From the NCBI RefSeq assembly GCF_001050155.1, contig NZ_LFVY01000014.1, forward strand, positions 62,001-126,000: DNA of 64,000 bases. Direction: 5' to 3'. The position numbers were made by a program, and so were the translations under genes. Source of the stretch: Nitratireductor soli (GTDB taxonomy: Bacteria > Pseudomonadota > Alphaproteobacteria > Rhizobiales > Rhizobiaceae). Positions within the stretch are counted from its first letter, which is position 1. Every line of letters starts with the position of its first letter. Below are positions 17,752 to 27,677 of this stretch, one piece after another. The notes beneath the pieces are model-generated. The model ran no database searches. It was not told the DNA's origin and saw only the letters and a program-made list of their open reading frames with translations.

Positions 17752-18960
17752 CTATTGCCCCGACGACTGGACCGCTGGCGGAACCGGCGGGAAATGCACG
17801 GTGAAGGCAGCGCCCTTGCCCGGCTTGGATTTAACCGAAAGCCGGGCATCGTGGCGGGTCAGGATGTGCTTGACGATGGACAGGCCGAGGCCGGTCCCCT
17901 TTTGCGCACGGCTGGTTTCCACATCGACACGATAGAAGCGCTCGGTGATGCGCGGAATGTGCTCCTCGGCGATGCCCGGACCGAAGTCGCGGACGGTCAG
18001 GCGCACCTCGTCGAGGGGGCTTGCCTGCTCGGCCGACACCAGGACGCGACCGCCCGAGCCGCCATATTTGCAGGCATTTTCGAGCAGATTCTCGAACACC
18101 TGCACCAGTTCGTCCGGATTGCCGGCAACGAGGATTGGTTTCGCCGGAAAGGCGCTTTCGATGACGACGCCCGATTCGCCGGCCAGATGACGCATTGCTT
18201 CGATCACGCCTTCGACGAGGCGGGCGATATCCACCTGCCCGCCCGGTTTCAGATACGGTTTCATCTCCAGCCGCGACAGGGACAGGAGATCGTCGATCAG
18301 GCGCGCCATGCGCTGGGTCTGGTTGTGCATGATCTGCAGGAAGTTCTCGCGCGCCACGGCGTCATCCCGGGCAGGGCCACGCAGCGTCTCGATGAAGCCG
18401 GCGATCGAGGCGAGCGGGGTGCGCAATTCGTGGCTGGCATTGGCGATGAAGTCGGCGCGCATGCGATCGATGCGCCGCGCCTCGCTCTGGTCCTTGAACA
18501 GGAGCACGAACAGCCCGGTGTCGTTGCCGATGCGGCTTGCCACCACGCGATAGGCCCGCTCGACGGGAACCCGCTCGGCGTAGTTGATGGCGACCGGCTC
18601 CTCGCTGCCGGCGGCCGCCGTGTTGACCAGCGCATGCATCTCGGGGGCGCGGAACTTGAGGCGCAGGGACGCTCCGGTGGCAACCGGACCGAAGGCCCGG
18701 TCGGCCGCCTCGTTGGCGTAGAGGATTTCGGCATTGCGGTCGAAGATGTAGAGCGGGTCGAGGACGGCGGCCGCGAGGAACACGGCAGGCAGGCTGTCGA
18801 TGCCGCTGTCGCCGGTGCTCGCCGGTTCGACCGGCCGGGCGCCAGGCTCAGACGAGAACAGCCTCGCCACTCCGCGCACGAGAGGCGTGATCAACACGTC
18901 CCGGAGCCGCTGCCAGATCCCTTGCGCCGTTTGCCGGCGCTCATTCTCAGTCGCATTCAT
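17752..18960 (-). CDS. phoR: Phosphate-regulon sensor histidine kinase PhoR
   Basis: A 402-residue kinase. A PAS domain (about residues 60-165, FDRNAEILYANEAADRAF) is followed by a HisKA box with phosphoacceptor His in FIANASHELRTPLASIAGF. The HATPase has N box NLLENACKYG, G1 DFGPGIAEEHI and G2 KGTGLGLSIVKHIL. No confident N-terminal membrane helix is visible, though a hydrophobic patch precedes the PAS domain. It lies directly upstream of phoU, which supports PhoR. The partner PhoB is not in the window. The ATG at 18960 is preferred to a TTG two codons upstream. Confidence 0.88.
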   Translation of the reverse strand: MNATENERRQTAQGIWQRLRDVLITPLVRGVARLFSSEPGARPVEPASTGDSGIDSLPAVFLAAAVLDPLYIFDRNAEILYANEAADRAFGPVATGASLRLKFRAPEMHALVNTAAAGSEEPVAINYAERVPVERAYRVVASRIGNDTGLFVLLFKDQSEARRIDRMRADFIANASHELRTPLASIAGFIETLRGPARDDAVARENFLQIMHNQTQRMARLIDDLLSLSRLEMKPYLKPGGQVDIARLVEGVIEAMRHLAGESGVVIESAFPAKPILVAGNPDELVQVFENLLENACKYGGSGGRVLVSAEQASPLDEVRLTVRDFGPGIAEEHIPRITERFYRVDVETSRAQKGTGLGLSIVKHILTRHDARLSVKSKPGKGAAFTVHFPPVPPAVQSSGQ

Positions 18961-18982
18961 GCACAATCCGTCCCAGCGCGTC

Positions 18983-19075
18983 AGATCGGTTCATCGTTTC
19001 ACGGAAACGCTGCCCCGCTCCATTTCTTTGTTTTTCCGCATTCGCGCGAATGTCGGGCAGCTCCACCTGACGTCC
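18983..19075. repeat. Mosaic palindromic intergenic repeat, copy C
   Basis: Copy of the three-module mosaic: GTTTCACGGAAAC, then the CTTTGTTTTTCCGCATTC core, ending in a degraded GTCGGGCAG/CCACCTGAC module. It lacks the TGCAAAATGCT terminus. It occupies the divergent phoR/ppk2 gap (18961-19210). The remainder of that gap shows no other recognisable site. Confidence 0.75.
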
Positions 19076-19210
19076 GTACGAATGCCGTAGGCATGCCCGT
19101 TTCCAATCCTCCCTCGGGGGGCCAAAGAGCGCTGCCGCTCTTTCAACGCCGCTGGACCTTGTAGCAAGCTGCAAATAGCATGCACACTCCCATGCCTCAG
19201 GATCGATTGT

Positions 19211-20110
19211 ATGAACAAGCCTTTGGAAAACCCCGTCTCCTTGAAAACAGAACCGATCAAGCTGAAGATTTCCGGCAAGAAGCGGACGTTCGACATCGAC
19301 GACCCGGATCTGCCCAAATGGGTCAAGGAGCACTCCTTGAGCGCTGGCGGCTTTCCCTATGAGGAAGAGTTCGACAACAAGGAGTATGAACAGCAGCTGG
19401 AAGCCATGCAGATCGAACTGGTCAAGCTGCAGGGCTGGATGCAGTCGAGCGGCGCGCGCGTGATGGCGCTGTTCGAGGGGCGGGATGCCGCGGGAAAAGG
19501 CGGCACGATCTCCCGCATCCGCGCCTATATGAACCCGCGCACGGCACGCAACGTTGCCCTGCCCAAGCCATCCGAGACGGAGCGCGGACAGTGGTATTTC
19601 CAGCGCTACGTGACACATTTCCCGACCAGCGGCGAGTTCATCACCTTCGATCGTTCCTGGTACAATCGCGGCGGCGTCGAACCGGTGATGGGTTTCTGCA
19701 CCCCGTCCCAGCATGAGCAATTTCTCGACGAAGCGCCCGATTTCGAGCGCGCCATCGTCAACGACGGAATTCACCTGTTCAAGTTCTGGCTGAACATCGG
19801 CCAGGAAACCCAGCTGGAGCGGTTTCACGACCGGCGTCACAGCAAGCTGAAGTACTGGAAGTTCTCGCCGATGGATGTCGCCGGCATCAGGAAGTGGGAC
19901 GACTACACCCGGATGCGCGACCTGATGCTGGAACGCACGCACAGCCCCCATGCGCCGTGGACGGTGGTTCGCGCCAACGACAAGCGCCGCGCCAGACTTG
20001 CCGTGATACGGCGCATTCTGCTGTCGATTGCCTATGACGGCCGGGATCTGGATGCGATCGGCGCCGAAGATCCCAAGATCATCGGTTCCGGGGCCGGGTT
20101 CTTGGCCTGA
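19211..20110 (+). CDS. ppk2: Polyphosphate kinase 2
   Basis: A 299-residue PPK2 kinase that interconverts polyphosphate and nucleoside diphosphates/triphosphates. The Walker A is [13 protein letters not shown] and the Walker [18 protein letters not shown]; the lid region contains [16 protein letters not shown]. The single-domain length fits class I PPK2, which mostly phosphorylates NDPs. The N-terminal 40 residues are variable. It fits the phosphate-metabolism theme with phoR and phoU, but no PHO box was found upstream. Its last 79 bases overlap the 3' end of the convergent glycosyltransferase gene. Confidence 0.95.
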   Translation: MNKPLENPVSLKTEPIKLKISGKKRTFDIDDPDLPKWVKEHSLSAGGFPYEEEFDNKEYEQQLEAMQIELVKLQGWMQSSGARVMALFEGRDAAGKGGTISRIRAYMNPRTARNVALPKPSETERGQWYFQRYVTHFPTSGEFITFDRSWYNRGGVEPVMGFCTPSQHEQFLDEAPDFERAIVNDGIHLFKFWLNIGQETQLERFHDRRHSKLKYWKFSPMDVAGIRKWDDYTRMRDLMLERTHSPHAPWTVVRANDKRRARLAVIRRILLSIAYDGRDLDAIGAEDPKIIGSGAGFLA

Positions 20111-22047
20111 CGCGCAGTGCGCTGCGATGGGCGGTGCGTGGTCTTTTCCCAGTGATGCGGCTGCCAGTATAGTTGCCACAGGCAGCGCCAGGCGGCAGCC
20201 GACATCAAACACCAATAGACCGGCATCCAGGCGGCGCGCGCCCAGAAGCCGGAACGTTCGGTTTTCTGCAGTGTCAGCCAGCCAAGAACCAGGAACGATA
20301 CATGTCCGCAGATGATGTTGACCCCGTCAATCATCAGCAGCACGACATGCGGTGCCCTCAATTCCCCATCGAGGGCCAGATACAGCAACAGCCCCGCGGC
20401 CGTCGTCAAGAACACCGAGTAGGCGAGCGCCGACAGCACCATGCCGGCGAACAGAACCTGCATCACGATGAAGGATGCCAGGCCCAGTTCCCGGCGCGTT
20501 GCCGCGGGGTTGCGCATATGCACCAGCCAGGTTTGCGCCCATCCCTTGAACCACCGGGTGCGCTGCGGCAGCCAGGTGCGCACATCGACCGGCGCGTCCT
20601 CGAGGGTCGGGCTATGGATGACGTCCGTTCGGTAACCGAGACGCCGCAACCTTACCCCAAGATCGGCATCCTCGGTTACATTGTAGGGATCCCACCCATT
20701 GATCGCCGTCAGCGCGCTGCGGCGAAAGTGGTTTGACGTGCCGCCAAGCGGCAGCACCAGCCCGCGACGCGCAAGCCACGGCAAAATCCCACGAAAGAGT
20801 GCTGCGTACTCCAGGGCGAACATGGCTGAAACCCAGCTCTCGCGCCTGTTTGAAATGCTGAGCGGCGCCTGGAGGCAGGCCAGCGTCTCGTCATCGTCCC
20901 TGAAACGCTGCCAGGCTTCGACAAGTTGAAACGGATGCGGGCGATCCTCGGCGTCGTAAAGAGCGACGAAATCCCCCGAGGTCATCGGCAAGGCGTAGGA
21001 CAGGGCCTTCGGCTTGGTGCGCGGCCCGCCACCAGGCACTTCGATGACCTCGATATAGGAGCGCAATTCCTGAGCGCGGATCGCATTCAGCGTTTGCAGA
21101 TCGTCGCTCTCGCAAACCAGCTTGATCTCCAGCTTCGCCCGCGGCCAGACAATGCGCCCCAATGCCACCAGGAGGTCGGGAACGACCGCCGCTTCCTTGT
21201 ACAGCGCCACCAGAACCGTATAGACCGGCATTTCGGCCGGCCTGATGCTGCTGAACTTCGGCGCATGCGGCTTTATCGGTGCAATGCCGATCATCAGCCG
21301 CAGGAGAACGCAGGACAGGAAGACCAGGGACAACGCCCCATGCACGGCCAAGAGCGTCGCAGCCGGCATCAACAGCGCCGCGAACAGCAACGAAACCGTG
21401 AACGCCCCCAGGATCGCGCCCTGCCACGCGTTGACGACGAAACGAGCCGACTGGTCCGGCAGCGCCGCAAACAACGCACCGGTGGCGATGCGCATGAGAT
21501 TCGGCGCACTGCGCTCGGCTATCGCTCGGCGCAGGGCTGACGGCGGAACGACGCGAATCCGCCGGGAGGCGCGCGGGTAACGCGCTATGAACCCGCGAAG
21601 CGAGGGAATATCCAGCCTGTCGGGCGCGATCAGCACGATCGACTGGCTGCCGCCGCTCAGCGACAGCGCGATGCCGGCGCCGCCATTCCTGGCCAGCGCA
21701 GCGAGCCTTTGCCAATCATGCATCACCAGCGCGTCGGAATCCGGTTGTTCAAGGAAAGCGAGGCCGAGACTATCGGCCAGTTCGTGAAACAGGCCACGCT
21801 CGGACACGAGGCCGGATGCCAGAAGCTCCGTCTGGAACGGGACACCAGCGAGCTTCGCCCGAGCCTCTATCCGGGCAGCTTCATCGGCGGAGATGCTCAG
21901 GCGCTCGAGAATCGGCAGCCAGTCGGCGGCCGGAGACGGCACCCCGACATAGTCGGGCGCCGCGCCAACCGGCCCGCCCTTGCGAGCGGGTCCAAACGAG
22001 AGCGCCTTGGCGGCAGTGCCCGCAGCCTTCTTTCCCAAAGGTTCCAT
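20032..22047 (-). CDS. Membrane glycosyltransferase family 2 with MshEN-like N-terminal domain
   Basis: A 671-residue protein. Residues about 45-180 resemble the MshEN/GSPII_E N-terminal domain ([20 protein letters not shown], with a short LGLAFLE), a cyclic-di-GMP-binding type in some ATPases. Membrane helices lie at about 205-255. The GT2 domain has [14 protein letters not shown] at 365-368, TED at 458-460 and QRTRW at 495-499, the processive-synthase signature. C-terminal helices occupy about 525-640. It probably synthesises or exports a surface polysaccharide; the sugar is unknown. The 3' end runs 79 bases into convergent ppk2. c-di-GMP binding is an inference only. Confidence 0.88.
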   Translation of the reverse strand: MEPLGKKAAGTAAKALSFGPARKGGPVGAAPDYVGVPSPAADWLPILERLSISADEAARIEARAKLAGVPFQTELLASGLVSERGLFHELADSLGLAFLEQPDSDALVMHDWQRLAALARNGGAGIALSLSGGSQSIVLIAPDRLDIPSLRGFIARYPRASRRIRVVPPSALRRAIAERSAPNLMRIATGALFAALPDQSARFVVNAWQGAILGAFTVSLLFAALLMPAATLLAVHGALSLVFLSCVLLRLMIGIAPIKPHAPKFSSIRPAEMPVYTVLVALYKEAAVVPDLLVALGRIVWPRAKLEIKLVCESDDLQTLNAIRAQELRSYIEVIEVPGGGPRTKPKALSYALPMTSGDFVALYDAEDRPHPFQLVEAWQRFRDDDETLACLQAPLSISNRRESWVSAMFALEYAALFRGILPWLARRGLVLPLGGTSNHFRRSALTAINGWDPYNVTEDADLGVRLRRLGYRTDVIHSPTLEDAPVDVRTWLPQRTRWFKGWAQTWLVHMRNPAATRRELGLASFIVMQVLFAGMVLSALAYSVFLTTAAGLLLYLALDGELRAPHVVLLMIDGVNIICGHVSFLVLGWLTLQKTERSGFWARAAWMPVYWCLMSAAAWRCLWQLYWQPHHWEKTTHRPSQRTARQAKNPAPEPMILGSSAPIASRSRPS

Positions 22048-22387
22048 TTGAATCTAGCGTGCAAGACGGGGATGCTTGAACCAATGCGCCCCGGGCAACC
22101 AAGGGTTCGCGGCACAGCGAGACATCCTTCCGTCGAAGGTCGGCCTCCCCTGTACAAGAACCAACCATATTTCGAAAAATACCCGCCAGGAGAAAAAGAA
22201 AACAATCAAACTATATTGTCTAACAATAGAATACAAATAAAACCCGAAGCCATCCTGCATCACCACCCCCACTATGGCATTGTAAGGCCGAATTTTCTTT
22301 TACTTCATTCAAAAATCCCCGCAGCCATAATGGTAACATTCCGCATATGCGTCAATAGAGATTCATATTTGCCGTCTAAGGCGAATT
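22048..22387. other. AT-rich intergenic region
   Basis: The 340-base gap upstream of the glycosyltransferase is clearly more AT-rich than its surroundings, especially about 22160-22350 (runs such as AAAAAGAAAACAATC and ATAGAATACAAATAAAA). No ORF, repeat or clear operator was recognised. It probably holds the glycosyltransferase promoter and the 3' end of the LuxR transcript; the base composition may also mark transferred DNA or a nucleoid-protein site. Confidence 0.5.
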
Positions 22388-23281
22388 TCAATCGAGAACA
22401 CCGCACCGGATGGCCTCTGCAACCGCGTGAGCACGATTTGCCGCACCCAGTTTCGTCTTGGCATTCAGAAGATGTTTTTCCGCTGTATGTTCTGAAATAC
22501 CTAATATCTGAGACACTTCCCACTCGGATTTCCCGAGCGACGCCCATTGAAGGCACTCTTTCTCCCGTGGTGTCAGTTTTGGACGCTCGCCCAACCGATG
22601 CAGCGCATGGCCGGCGCCCAGCTTGGCCTTGGCGCGGGCCACGAGATGGTCGATGTCTTTCTCCTGAAGCCCCAGCATTTCCGCAAGTTCCGGTTTCGGC
22701 TTGCCACGCGCGGTCCAATGGATGCACTCTTTCTCCAACGGCTCCAGATCAGCGAACCTGTCGGCCCCGCGCAAGCTCAGCGCATGCCCGACCGCGTAAG
22801 CGGAGATGAAGGAGATGGCGCTCAGATCCTCGGGCGAAACATCAATCGAGGTTCCGCTGAAAGACATGACCACAGAGCCACCATCGAGGGTCGATATGGA
22901 CAACGCCACTCCATCGACGATATTGAAATCGCGGGCTTCACTGAAAAGCCGCGATACCTTACCCGCATCGCCGCCTCCCATGGACCGCGCCTCGCCCCAC
23001 AGCATCGCCCGCCTCGTTTGATTCACCTGGATTACGATCGGATCATGATGGATATAATTGCCAGCGACGTAGCGATCGAGCCACTCGGCCGACCAGGTGC
23101 TCAAGATCAGATGTCCCACCTGGTCGCGCGCCGCGGAACCCGCCGGCGGTATGGTGCCGGCGCAGACCGCGTTGAATCCGAACCGGGACGTCGTCGCAAG
23201 AAGCGCCTCGCATATCGCCGCCGGAGACCGGGTTGTCTGAATCTGCTTGATGAATTCGCGCGTTTGATCGAATTCCCGCAT
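22388..23281 (-). CDS. LuxR-family regulator with autoinducer-binding-like domain and two tandem HTH modules
   Basis: A 297-residue protein. Residues 1-165 match the autoinducer-binding fold, with family-like residues W67, Y71 and D80 in the WLDRYVAGNYIHHDP stretch. Two LuxR/GerE-like HTH units follow. The first (about 178-225, LEPLEKECIHWTARG) is divergent, lacking the canonical LT-x-RE start and the S-x-x-T recognition start. The second (about 235-297, LTPREKECLQWASLG and SEHTAEKHLLNAKTKL) is canonical. No luxI-type synthase is nearby, so it may be an orphan (solo) regulator. Its neighbours are a membrane glycosyltransferase and a periplasmic binding protein; targets are unknown. Confidence 0.88.
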   Translation of the reverse strand: MREFDQTREFIKQIQTTRSPAAICEALLATTSRFGFNAVCAGTIPPAGSAARDQVGHLILSTWSAEWLDRYVAGNYIHHDPIVIQVNQTRRAMLWGEARSMGGGDAGKVSRLFSEARDFNIVDGVALSISTLDGGSVVMSFSGTSIDVSPEDLSAISFISAYAVGHALSLRGADRFADLEPLEKECIHWTARGKPKPELAEMLGLQEKDIDHLVARAKAKLGAGHALHRLGERPKLTPREKECLQWASLGKSEWEVSQILGISEHTAEKHLLNAKTKLGAANRAHAVAEAIRCGVLD

Positions 23282-23474
23282 GCGGGACCATCCCCTACCC
23301 CTGAGATTCGAGCAGACTACACCTCATGCCGTGTCTATTTCCAATGTTATCGGGATGCTTTCGACAAAAGACTAATACTGCCAAGCCCAGGACGCTGTCT
23401 TTCTCTTGGTTTTCTGCAGGCTTCAGCCTCATTTCTATCATGCTTTCCGCTGGCGCTCGAATGGAGGACCAGGC

Positions 23475-24323
23475 ATGCGCTTCCTGATGACTTTACTGGT
23501 CGCTGCTTTTTTCTGCAGTACGGCGCAGGCCGCGCAAATCCCCTCTCCAGCGCCGGGCCAGGTGCCGGGCTTCGGCGGCCCCAAGCAACGCCTGTCGAAG
23601 CCCGATCTGGCCGCGCTTCCCAGGCTGAGATTCCTGACGACGGTCGATTTCTTTCCTTTCAACTACCTTGACGCGACGGGTGTCCTGAGCGGCTTCCATG
23701 TCGACCTGGCACGCAAGATCTGCGTCGAGCTCGACATGACCGAGCGCTGCCAGATCCAGGCCCTGCCGTGGCCGGAGATGCAGGCGGCGCTCGGCAACAA
23801 GCAGGGAGAAGCGATCATCGCCGGACTTGCCGTCACCGCGGACAATCGCGACCGTTACCTGTTTTCCCAGCCCTATATGCGCTTTCCGGCACGGCTGGTG
23901 ACATTGCGGGCGACCAGGCTCGATGAGCCGCTTGCCGCAAACCTCGATGGCAAGCGTGTCGGCGTCCTGGCGCGAACCGCGCATGAAGCGCTGTTGCGCG
24001 CCCTGTTCCCACAGGCCAGGGCCGTCACCTACGACCGGGCGGACTGGCTCCAGGAGGATTTGAAGGCAGGCAAGATCAATGCCTTGTTCGGCGACGGGAT
24101 GCGCCTCAGCTTCTGGCTGGCCGGCAAGGATGCCGCCCAATGCTGCACCTTCGCCGGCGGGCCTTATCTGGCGCCCAGCTATCTCGGCCAGGGCCTGTCG
24201 ATCGCCGTGCCGCGCGATCAGCCGGCGCTCGTGGAAGCAATCGATTTTGCCTTGACCCAGATCGAGGCCGGCGGCGCCTTCGCCGAGCTTTACCTGCGTT
24301 ATTTTCCGGTCAGCTTCTACTGA
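23475..24323 (+). CDS. Periplasmic solute-binding protein (amino-acid ABC type)
   Basis: A 282-residue protein with a Sec signal peptide (MRFLMTLLVAAFFCSTAQA) and a type 2 periplasmic-binding fold: FFPFNYLDATGVLSGFHVDLARKIC, then GEAIIAGLAVTADNRDRYLFS and PYLAPSYLGQGLSIAV. This is the bacterial extracellular solute-binding family 3 pattern for polar amino acids. Two adjacent cysteines (QCCTF) in the second lobe are unusual. No permease or ATPase genes are adjacent, so it is an orphan binding protein and could serve a transporter elsewhere or a sensor. Confidence 0.85.
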   Translation: MRFLMTLLVAAFFCSTAQAAQIPSPAPGQVPGFGGPKQRLSKPDLAALPRLRFLTTVDFFPFNYLDATGVLSGFHVDLARKICVELDMTERCQIQALPWPEMQAALGNKQGEAIIAGLAVTADNRDRYLFSQPYMRFPARLVTLRATRLDEPLAANLDGKRVGVLARTAHEALLRALFPQARAVTYDRADWLQEDLKAGKINALFGDGMRLSFWLAGKDAAQCCTFAGGPYLAPSYLGQGLSIAVPRDQPALVEAIDFALTQIEAGGAFAELYLRYFPVSFY

Positions 24324-24369
24324 ACCCCTCACACCAAGGCGACACGGCTCCAGCCAGCCAGAAAAAGCT

Positions 24370-25191
24370 CTACCGCCGCCGCAGCGCGCGAAACGGCAGG
24401 AGCAGCATCCAGCCCAGCCGCGCCGTCAGCGCGCCGCGATAATCCGGCAGACCGATTTCCATGCCTTGATGCCCCAGGCGCGGCATGGCGATGTAGGTGC
24501 CGAACAGCCGGTCCCAGAAGGGGAAATTGAAGCCGTAGTTGGAATCCGTCTCCCGGTGGATGGTGGAATGATGCACGCGATGCATATCGGGCGTCACCAC
24601 CAGGCGGCGCAGCACCCGGTCGAGCCTTTGCGGCAGGGCGACATTGGAATGGTTGAACATCGAGCTGCCGTTCAAGACGATCTCGAAGATCAGCACCGCC
24701 AGGACCGGCGCGCCGAGCGCCACGACGATGCCGGCCTTCCACAGCATCGACAGAACGATCTCCAGAGGGTGAAACCGCAAGCCGGTGGTGACGTCGAAAC
24801 CGTTGTCGGCATGGTGCATGCGATGGATGCGCCACAGGATCGGTATCTTGTGGCTTGCCACATGTTCCAGCCAGACGGCGAAATCCAGAAGAACGAATGA
24901 AATCAACCCGGCCACGAGCGGGTCGAGGCCCGCCAGACGGAACAAGCCCCAGCCATTTGCCTGAGCCCAGACCGCGGCGCCGACGGCGGCGGCCGGAAAG
25001 ACGACGCGCAGGACCAGCGAGGAAATCAGCACCACCGACAAATTGGCAAGCCAACGGCGTGATTTCAGCGCACCGGTCATCTCCGGCCTTTCCAGGCGCG
25101 GCGACCAGAGTTCGAAAGCGGCCATCACGGTGAAGATTCCGACAAAGGCGGCAAGCCGGACCGCCGCTTCGGAGAACAGAAAATCACTCAT
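24370..25191 (-). CDS. Sterol desaturase / fatty acid hydroxylase family protein
   Basis: A 273-residue membrane di-iron enzyme of the FA_hydroxylase superfamily. The histidine boxes are visible as EHVASHKIPILWRIHRMHH and DMHRVHHS, with further histidines (GLRFHPLE, FNHSN) in the usual positions. About four membrane helices surround them. Members hydroxylate or desaturate lipids such as sterols, carotenoids or ornithine lipids; the substrate is not evident. It stands alone, convergent with the binding-protein gene. Confidence 0.9.
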   Translation of the reverse strand: MSDFLFSEAAVRLAAFVGIFTVMAAFELWSPRLERPEMTGALKSRRWLANLSVVLISSLVLRVVFPAAAVGAAVWAQANGWGLFRLAGLDPLVAGLISFVLLDFAVWLEHVASHKIPILWRIHRMHHADNGFDVTTGLRFHPLEIVLSMLWKAGIVVALGAPVLAVLIFEIVLNGSSMFNHSNVALPQRLDRVLRRLVVTPDMHRVHHSTIHRETDSNYGFNFPFWDRLFGTYIAMPRLGHQGMEIGLPDYRGALTARLGWMLLLPFRALRRR

Positions 25192-25320
25192 GCCGCGACT
25201 ATCCCGAAGCCAGTGGTGCGATCCTAACAGATGCTACCCATCTTTTAGGAAAAATCGCCCCACCAGATTAATGGCTTGTGGGCTGAGCGAACCAGTCAAA
25301 TGCGCTTGATCAGCGAAAGA

Positions 25321-25749
25321 TCAGACCAATGCGCGGCGCTTGGCCTGAGCGGCCCGCTCAATGGCCGCCGCCACCAGCGGCTCCAGATGCAGCCGGCTGC
25401 GGACGATGTGCAGCATGCGCTTTTCCTCCGGCTCCAGATGCTTGTCGGCGGCAGCGACCTCGACAGCCAGCGCATAGGCCGTGTCGTGAAGCTTTGCCGG
25501 CACGGTATCGCGCACGGCGCCGAGGATGCGCTCGAGCCCGGTATCCTCCTGCAGGATCTGCTGGCACTGGCGCGCCACCTCGATGATGCGGTTCTCGTCG
25601 AAGGTCCCGAAGACCGGCCATGTGCGGATGGTGTCGCCGATGATGGCGAGTTCCGCGTCGGTCATGTCACGGTCGGCCGCCGACATGACGACCATCAGAT
25701 AGATCAGGGCTTCGTGGGCGGTCGGCTCGGCCATTTTGAACTCCGGCAT
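25321..25749 (-). CDS. TerB-like (tellurite resistance TerB family) protein
   Basis: A 142-residue helical protein with the TerB pattern: ALIYLMVVMSAADRDMTDAEL, then AYALAVEVAAADKHLEPEE, two repeats each containing an acidic metal-binding loop (AADRDMTDAE and AADKHLEPEE). Two in-frame ATGs (25749 and 25734) both have CCGGAG about six bases upstream in near-identical context, so either could be used. It is divergent from lysK. Despite the name, most TerB-domain proteins are not shown to confer tellurite resistance. Confidence 0.82.
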   Translation of the reverse strand: MPEFKMAEPTAHEALIYLMVVMSAADRDMTDAELAIIGDTIRTWPVFGTFDENRIIEVARQCQQILQEDTGLERILGAVRDTVPAKLHDTAYALAVEVAAADKHLEPEEKRMLHIVRSRLHLEPLVAAAIERAAQAKRRALV

Positions 25750-25908
25750 TTTGTGCTCCGGTTGCAGGATCGCGAAGCCCGGAAGGTAGGGAGGCGGACG
25801 CGATGCCGCAACGAAAAACTGTGGCCTCGATTGACGCATGGGCGAGGCCACCTTACAGGCTTGGCCCTCAAGAAGCTCTTTGTGTGAAACCAGTTTCCGG
25901 AATGCGAT

Positions 25909-27570
25909 ATGACGACGCCAAGCCTGGACGCGCTTGAACTGACGCCCGAAGTGATGGAAGCCGCTGCCGAGAGCAAGGCGTGGCCCTTCGAGGAAGCGCG
26001 CAAGATCGTCAAACGCTACGAAGGCGGCGCGTTCCCTCAGACAGTGCTGTTCGAGACCGGCTACGGTCCTTCCGGCTTGCCGCATATCGGCACGTTCGGC
26101 GAGGTCAACCGCACGTCGATGGTTCGGCATGCCTTCCGCGTGCTGACCGGCGACAAGGTAAAGACAAAAATCCTGTGCTTCTCCGACGACATGGACGGGT
26201 TGCGCAAGGTGCCGGACAACGTGCCGAACAAGGAGATGCTGCGCGCTCATCTCGGCAAGCCGCTGACCCGGGTGCCGGACCCGTTCTCCAACGAGTATCC
26301 GTCCTTCGGTGCGGCCAACAATGCGCGGCTCTGCGCCTTTCTCGACCGGTTCGGTTTCGATTACGCGTTCGCCTCCTCGACGGAGTATTACGCGGCAGGC
26401 CGCTTCGACGCGGCGCTCCTGACCATGCTCGAGCGCTTTGACGCGGTGATGGAGATCATGCTGCCGTCGCTGCGCGAGGAGCGGGCGCAGACCTATTCGC
26501 CCTTCCTGCCCATCCACCCGAAGACCGGCGTGGTGATGCAGGTGCCGCTGGAAGAGCGCAAGCTCGACGCCGGCACCATCGTCTGGCGCGATCCCGACAG
26601 CGGCGAACGGTTCGAGACGCCCGTCACCGGCGGCCATTGCAAGCTGCAATGGAAGCCCGATTGGGCCATGCGCTGGGCGGCGCTGAAGGTCGACTATGAA
26701 ATGTCGGGCAAGGACCTGATCGACAGCGTCAAGCTGGCGGCGCAGATCTGTACGGCGCTCGGCGGCACGCCGCCCGAAGGCTTCAATTACGAACTGTTCC
26801 TCGACGAGCAGGGCCAGAAGATATCGAAGTCGAAGGGCAACGGCCTGACCATCGACGAATGGCTCGCCTACGCACCGACGGAAAGCCTGTCGCTGTTCAT
26901 GTTCCAGAAGCCGAAGGCGGCGAAGAAGCTCTATTTCGACGTCATCCCACGCGCCGTCGACGAGTATTACAGCTTCCTGTCGGCGTATCCGCGGCAGGAT
27001 TGGAAGAACCGGCTCGGCAATCCGGTCTGGCACATGCATGACGGCCAGCCGCCGTCGATCGAGCTGCCGGTGCCGTTCGCGCTGCTGCTCAATCTGGTGA
27101 GCGCCTCCAACGCGCAGAACACCGACGTGCTGTGGGGCTTCATCTCGCGCCACGCGCCGGGCGTGACGGCGAAGACGCATCCCGAGCTCGACCGGCTGAC
27201 CGGCTATGCGCTGCGCTATTTCGAGGATTTCGTCAAACCGACGAAGGCGTTTCGCGCGCCCGACGATGTGGAGCGGCAGGCGCTTGCGGCCCTTTCGCAG
27301 ACGCTTGGCGCCCTGCCCGAGGACGCCGATGGCGAGGCGATCCAGAACGCCATTCTCGACGTGGCGCGCGGCATCGAGCGCTACCAGGATCACCAACGCA
27401 AGAGCCCGTCGGGCGGTCCCGGCGTCTCGGGAACGTTTTTCCAGATGCTCTACCAGGTACTTCTGGGGCAGGAGCGCGGCCCTCGCTTCGGCTCCTTCGC
27501 CGCGCTTTACGGCGTCAAGGAAACCCGCGCCATGATCGACGCGGCGCTGGACGGCAGCTTGTCGAACTGA
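25909..27570 (+). CDS. lysK: Lysine--tRNA ligase, class I
   Basis: A 553-residue class I lysyl-tRNA synthetase, the archaeal type that replaces the class II enzyme in many alphaproteobacteria. The HIGH-like motif is [14 protein letters not shown] and the KMSKS-like motif is [10 protein letters not shown]. The C-terminal helical anticodon-binding region follows. The ATG at 25909 starts [19 protein letters not shown]. It charges tRNA-Lys in the cytoplasm. A 750-residue open frame on the opposite strand is a composition artefact. Confidence 0.96.
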   Translation: MTTPSLDALELTPEVMEAAAESKAWPFEEARKIVKRYEGGAFPQTVLFETGYGPSGLPHIGTFGEVNRTSMVRHAFRVLTGDKVKTKILCFSDDMDGLRKVPDNVPNKEMLRAHLGKPLTRVPDPFSNEYPSFGAANNARLCAFLDRFGFDYAFASSTEYYAAGRFDAALLTMLERFDAVMEIMLPSLREERAQTYSPFLPIHPKTGVVMQVPLEERKLDAGTIVWRDPDSGERFETPVTGGHCKLQWKPDWAMRWAALKVDYEMSGKDLIDSVKLAAQICTALGGTPPEGFNYELFLDEQGQKISKSKGNGLTIDEWLAYAPTESLSLFMFQKPKAAKKLYFDVIPRAVDEYYSFLSAYPRQDWKNRLGNPVWHMHDGQPPSIELPVPFALLLNLVSASNAQNTDVLWGFISRHAPGVTAKTHPELDRLTGYALRYFEDFVKPTKAFRAPDDVERQALAALSQTLGALPEDADGEAIQNAILDVARGIERYQDHQRKSPSGGPGVSGTFFQMLYQVLLGQERGPRFGSFAALYGVKETRAMIDAALDGSLSN

Positions 27571-27576
27571 CACCTA

Positions 27577-27674
27577 GGGTCAGGATTTCATAGAAACGCT
27601 GAACCGGTCTATCTCATTGTTTTTCCGCATTTATGCGGACGTCAGGTAATTCCACCTGGCAGCTCAGATGCTCT
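27577..27674. repeat. Mosaic palindromic intergenic repeat, copy D
   Basis: Contains TTTCATAGAAACGCTGAAC, the CATTGTTTTTCCGCATTTATG core with CCGCATTTATGCGG, and GTCAGGTAATTCCACCTGGC. The end is divergent (GCTCAGATGCTCTGG). It fills the convergent gap between lysK and the SNase-like gene. Confidence 0.8.
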
Positions 27675-27677
27675 GGG

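Noticed and set aside
25321-27573. 750-codon open frame antisense to lysK, continuous with TerB
   Set aside because: Only the last 142 codons (TerB-like) have family features and a start with ribosome site. The rest mirrors lysK, whose class I motifs are intact.
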